Shown here one piece after another: positions 6,127 to 7,459 of a stretch of DNA of 7,459 bases (position 1 is its first letter; each line of letters starts with the position of its first letter). The notes below the pieces were generated by a model, which saw only the letters and a program-made list of their open reading frames with translations, was not told where the DNA came from and did no database searches. The position numbers and the translations under genes were made by a program. Source of the DNA: Chloroflexales bacterium (lineage in GTDB: Bacteria; Chloroflexota; Chloroflexia; Chloroflexales; Chloroflexaceae); assembly GCA_013336035.1 (NCBI GenBank), contig JAAXUL010000374.1, positions 1-7,459 on the forward strand. Reading direction: 5' to 3'.

Positions 6127-7005
6127 ATGCCCCAGCCGCTTCAGCTCTCCCCTCATCTCTGGGCCTTGCCCAGCCGCTCGATGCACTATAACGCGGGGGT
6201 GCTGGCGAGCGCCGGCCAGGCCTGGCTGATCGACCCGGGCCCACACCCCGACGAGGTCGCCGCCGCCGCCGGGCTTGCCGCCAGCCTGGGCACCCCGGTC
6301 GGCATCGCCCTCACCCACAGCCACTGGGATCACATTCTTGGCCCAGAGCGGCTGCCCGACCTACCGGCCTTCGCCCACGAGCGCTTTGCCGCCACGCTTG
6401 CCCAGCGCCAGAGCGACACCCTCGCTATGATCGACCGCTGGGAGCGCCGCTTCGGCTACGCGCGGGCCACGCCCTTTCGGCCGCCCCAGCTGCACGCGAC
6501 GGCCCACGATGGGCAGACGCTCGCCCTGGGTGACCTCGAGCTCAGGCTGCTGCATATCCCCGGGCACGCCGCCGACCAGCTGGCGATCTTCGAGCCGGCC
6601 GCGGGGGCGCTCTGGGCCGCAGACACGCTCAGCGACCTCGAGATCCCCTTTGTCAGCCACAGCCTTGCCGCCTACGAGGCGACCCTCGAGCGGCTGGCCG
6701 CCCTGCCGATCAAGGCCCTCGTCCCCGGCCACGGCGCGCCGACGGCCGACCCCGCCGCCATCACCGGCCGCCTCGCGGCCGACCGGGCCTACCTCGACGA
6801 TCTGCGCCGCCGGGTTACGCTGGCCATCGGCGCGGGCGCCAGCGTCACCGAGGCCGTCGCGGCCTGCGCCACCATGACTATGCGCTCGCCTGCCGAGAAC
6901 GCCGGGCCCCACCGGCTCAATGTCGAGAGCGCCTATATCGAGCTGGGCGGCCAGGCGGATGCTCGACAGGTTGGCTGGGCGCAAGAAGGCCTGATCGACG
7001 AGTAG
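6127..7005 (+). CDS. Metallo-beta-lactamase-fold hydrolase
   Basis: This 292-residue protein has no signal peptide, so it is probably cytoplasmic. The fold's metal-binding residues appear in order: H64, H66, D68 and H69 in THSHWDH, H147 in IPGHAAD, D166 in AADTLSD, and H202 in VPGHG. The N-terminal strands (YNAGVLASAGQAWLIDPGP) are typical of the glyoxalase-II-like branch. A helical C-terminal segment (about 210-292) follows the core. The full ligand set predicts an active two-metal hydrolase, but the superfamily covers thioesterases, lactonases, phosphodiesterases and others, and nothing here fixes the substrate. The segment at about 85-120 (RQSDTLAMIDRWERRFGYARATPFRPP), between the first and second metal motifs, may shape the active site. 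The start is fixed by the AAGGAGGG at 6116-6123. Its own promoter and an overlapping inverted repeat lie just upstream, and the downstream gene may be cotranscribed. Confidence 0.9.
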   Translation: MPQPLQLSPHLWALPSRSMHYNAGVLASAGQAWLIDPGPHPDEVAAAAGLAASLGTPVGIALTHSHWDHILGPERLPDLPAFAHERFAATLAQRQSDTLAMIDRWERRFGYARATPFRPPQLHATAHDGQTLALGDLELRLLHIPGHAADQLAIFEPAAGALWAADTLSDLEIPFVSHSLAAYEATLERLAALPIKALVPGHGAPTADPAAITGRLAADRAYLDDLRRRVTLAIGAGASVTEAVAACATMTMRSPAENAGPHRLNVESAYIELGGQADARQVGWAQEGLIDE

Positions 7006-7067
7006 CCGGGGCAAGACAGATAGTGCACCGGCACGCCCACGGCGGCGCCCAATAAGGATGCCCACAC

Positions 7068-7459
7068 ATGCACCCGCCCTACACGCCCGCGACAGATCTA
7101 AGCGACCAGGCGGCGCCACTGAGCGAGAGCTTTGAGGTGCCGCTGCTCGGCGTGCCCGTAGCCTACAGCAGCAACAGCGCGGCCGTGATCGAATTGGCGG
7201 CCCGCGCCCTGGCCCGCTGGGGCGACCTGCCACGGACGCTGGTAGAGGTCGGCCCCCCCGCCCGCGTCGCTATCGTCGTCCACCCGCCCTCGCCCGGCGA
7301 ACCCGCGCTGCCGCAGGACGAACCCTTCGTCTGCCGGGCCTACGGCGACACCTTCCTCGCCGCGGGCGGCGGCAACCTGCTCTGCGCCCACCTGGCCGCT
7401 GGCAGCGCCACCGCCTTCGTCACGCCCGCGCTGATCGCCGACGAGCTCACCCTGCGCCA
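7068..7459 (+). CDS. Uncharacterised protein, N-terminal part (runs off right edge)
   Basis: The frame is open from ATG 7068 to the edge, giving 130 complete codons. AAGGA at 7054-7058, 9 bases upstream, supports this start over the ATG at 7058, which is in another frame. The visible part begins MHPPYTPATDLSDQAAPLSE and has the segments FEVPLLGVPVAYSSNSAAVI, FVCRAYGDTFLAAGGGNLLC and SATAFVTPALIADELTLR. It has no signal peptide or membrane helix. I do not recognise it with certainty. The pattern faintly resembles the N-terminal region that precedes the P-loop kinase domain of HPr-kinase-related proteins, but that domain would lie outside the window. It is 62 bases after the hydrolase, with no clear promoter or terminator between them, so one operon is possible. 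Confidence 0.7.
   Translation, partial: MHPPYTPATDLSDQAAPLSESFEVPLLGVPVAYSSNSAAVIELAARALARWGDLPRTLVEVGPPARVAIVVHPPSPGEPALPQDEPFVCRAYGDTFLAAGGGNLLCAHLAAGSATAFVTPALIADELTLR

Noticed and set aside
7006..7067. Terminator between the hydrolase and the right-end gene
   Set aside because: Only a 4-bp GTGC/GCAC stem can be formed near 7023-7032 and no T-run follows, so termination is not supported.

Overview
This GC-rich bacterial chromosome segment is almost fully coding. It holds four complete genes plus one gene cut off at each end. The mix is a RecJ exonuclease, a GAF-GAF-HD-GYP signalling protein, a DUF512-type radical-SAM protein with a PDZ-like domain, and a metallo-beta-lactamase-fold hydrolase. 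Together with near-consensus sigma-70-type promoters, it would fit a Chloroflexota (Chloroflexia-like) genome. That placement is inferred from gene content and style only. I see no tRNA, rRNA, CRISPR array, transposase or phage gene.

Layout. Positions 1-765 (minus) hold the N-terminal part of a membrane sensor with two membrane segments and a HAMP domain, running off the left edge. Positions 766-927 are a divergent regulatory gap with a perfect TTGACA-N16-TATAAT promoter reading right into recJ, for which I set the start at 928 (end 2631). recJ meets a minus-strand gene tail to tail, with only 22 bases between the stop codons. The minus-strand block is a probable two-gene operon: the DUF512 radical-SAM gene (6031 or 5935 down to 4361), then, after 33 bases, the GAF-GAF-HD-GYP gene (4327 to 2654). 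Positions 5936-6126 form a second divergent control region. It has an extended -10 box facing left and a TGGACA-N17-TAGAAT promoter facing right, whose -10 box lies in the centre of a 7-bp inverted repeat. The right-facing promoter serves the hydrolase gene (6127-7005), which is followed after 62 bases by the start of an uncharacterised protein (7068 to the right edge).

How the genes relate. The left-end sensor and the HD-GYP protein are both signal-transduction proteins. The HD-GYP protein is predicted to degrade cyclic di-GMP in response to its GAF inputs. RecJ is a housekeeping single-strand DNA exonuclease. The radical-SAM protein and the hydrolase have no assignable substrate. No multi-gene defence or biosynthetic system is evident. 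The oddest features are a heptamer tandem repeat with a terminator-like hairpin inside the radical-SAM gene, lying in a stretch that looks like an insertion relative to the family, and the operator-like inverted repeat around the hydrolase promoter.
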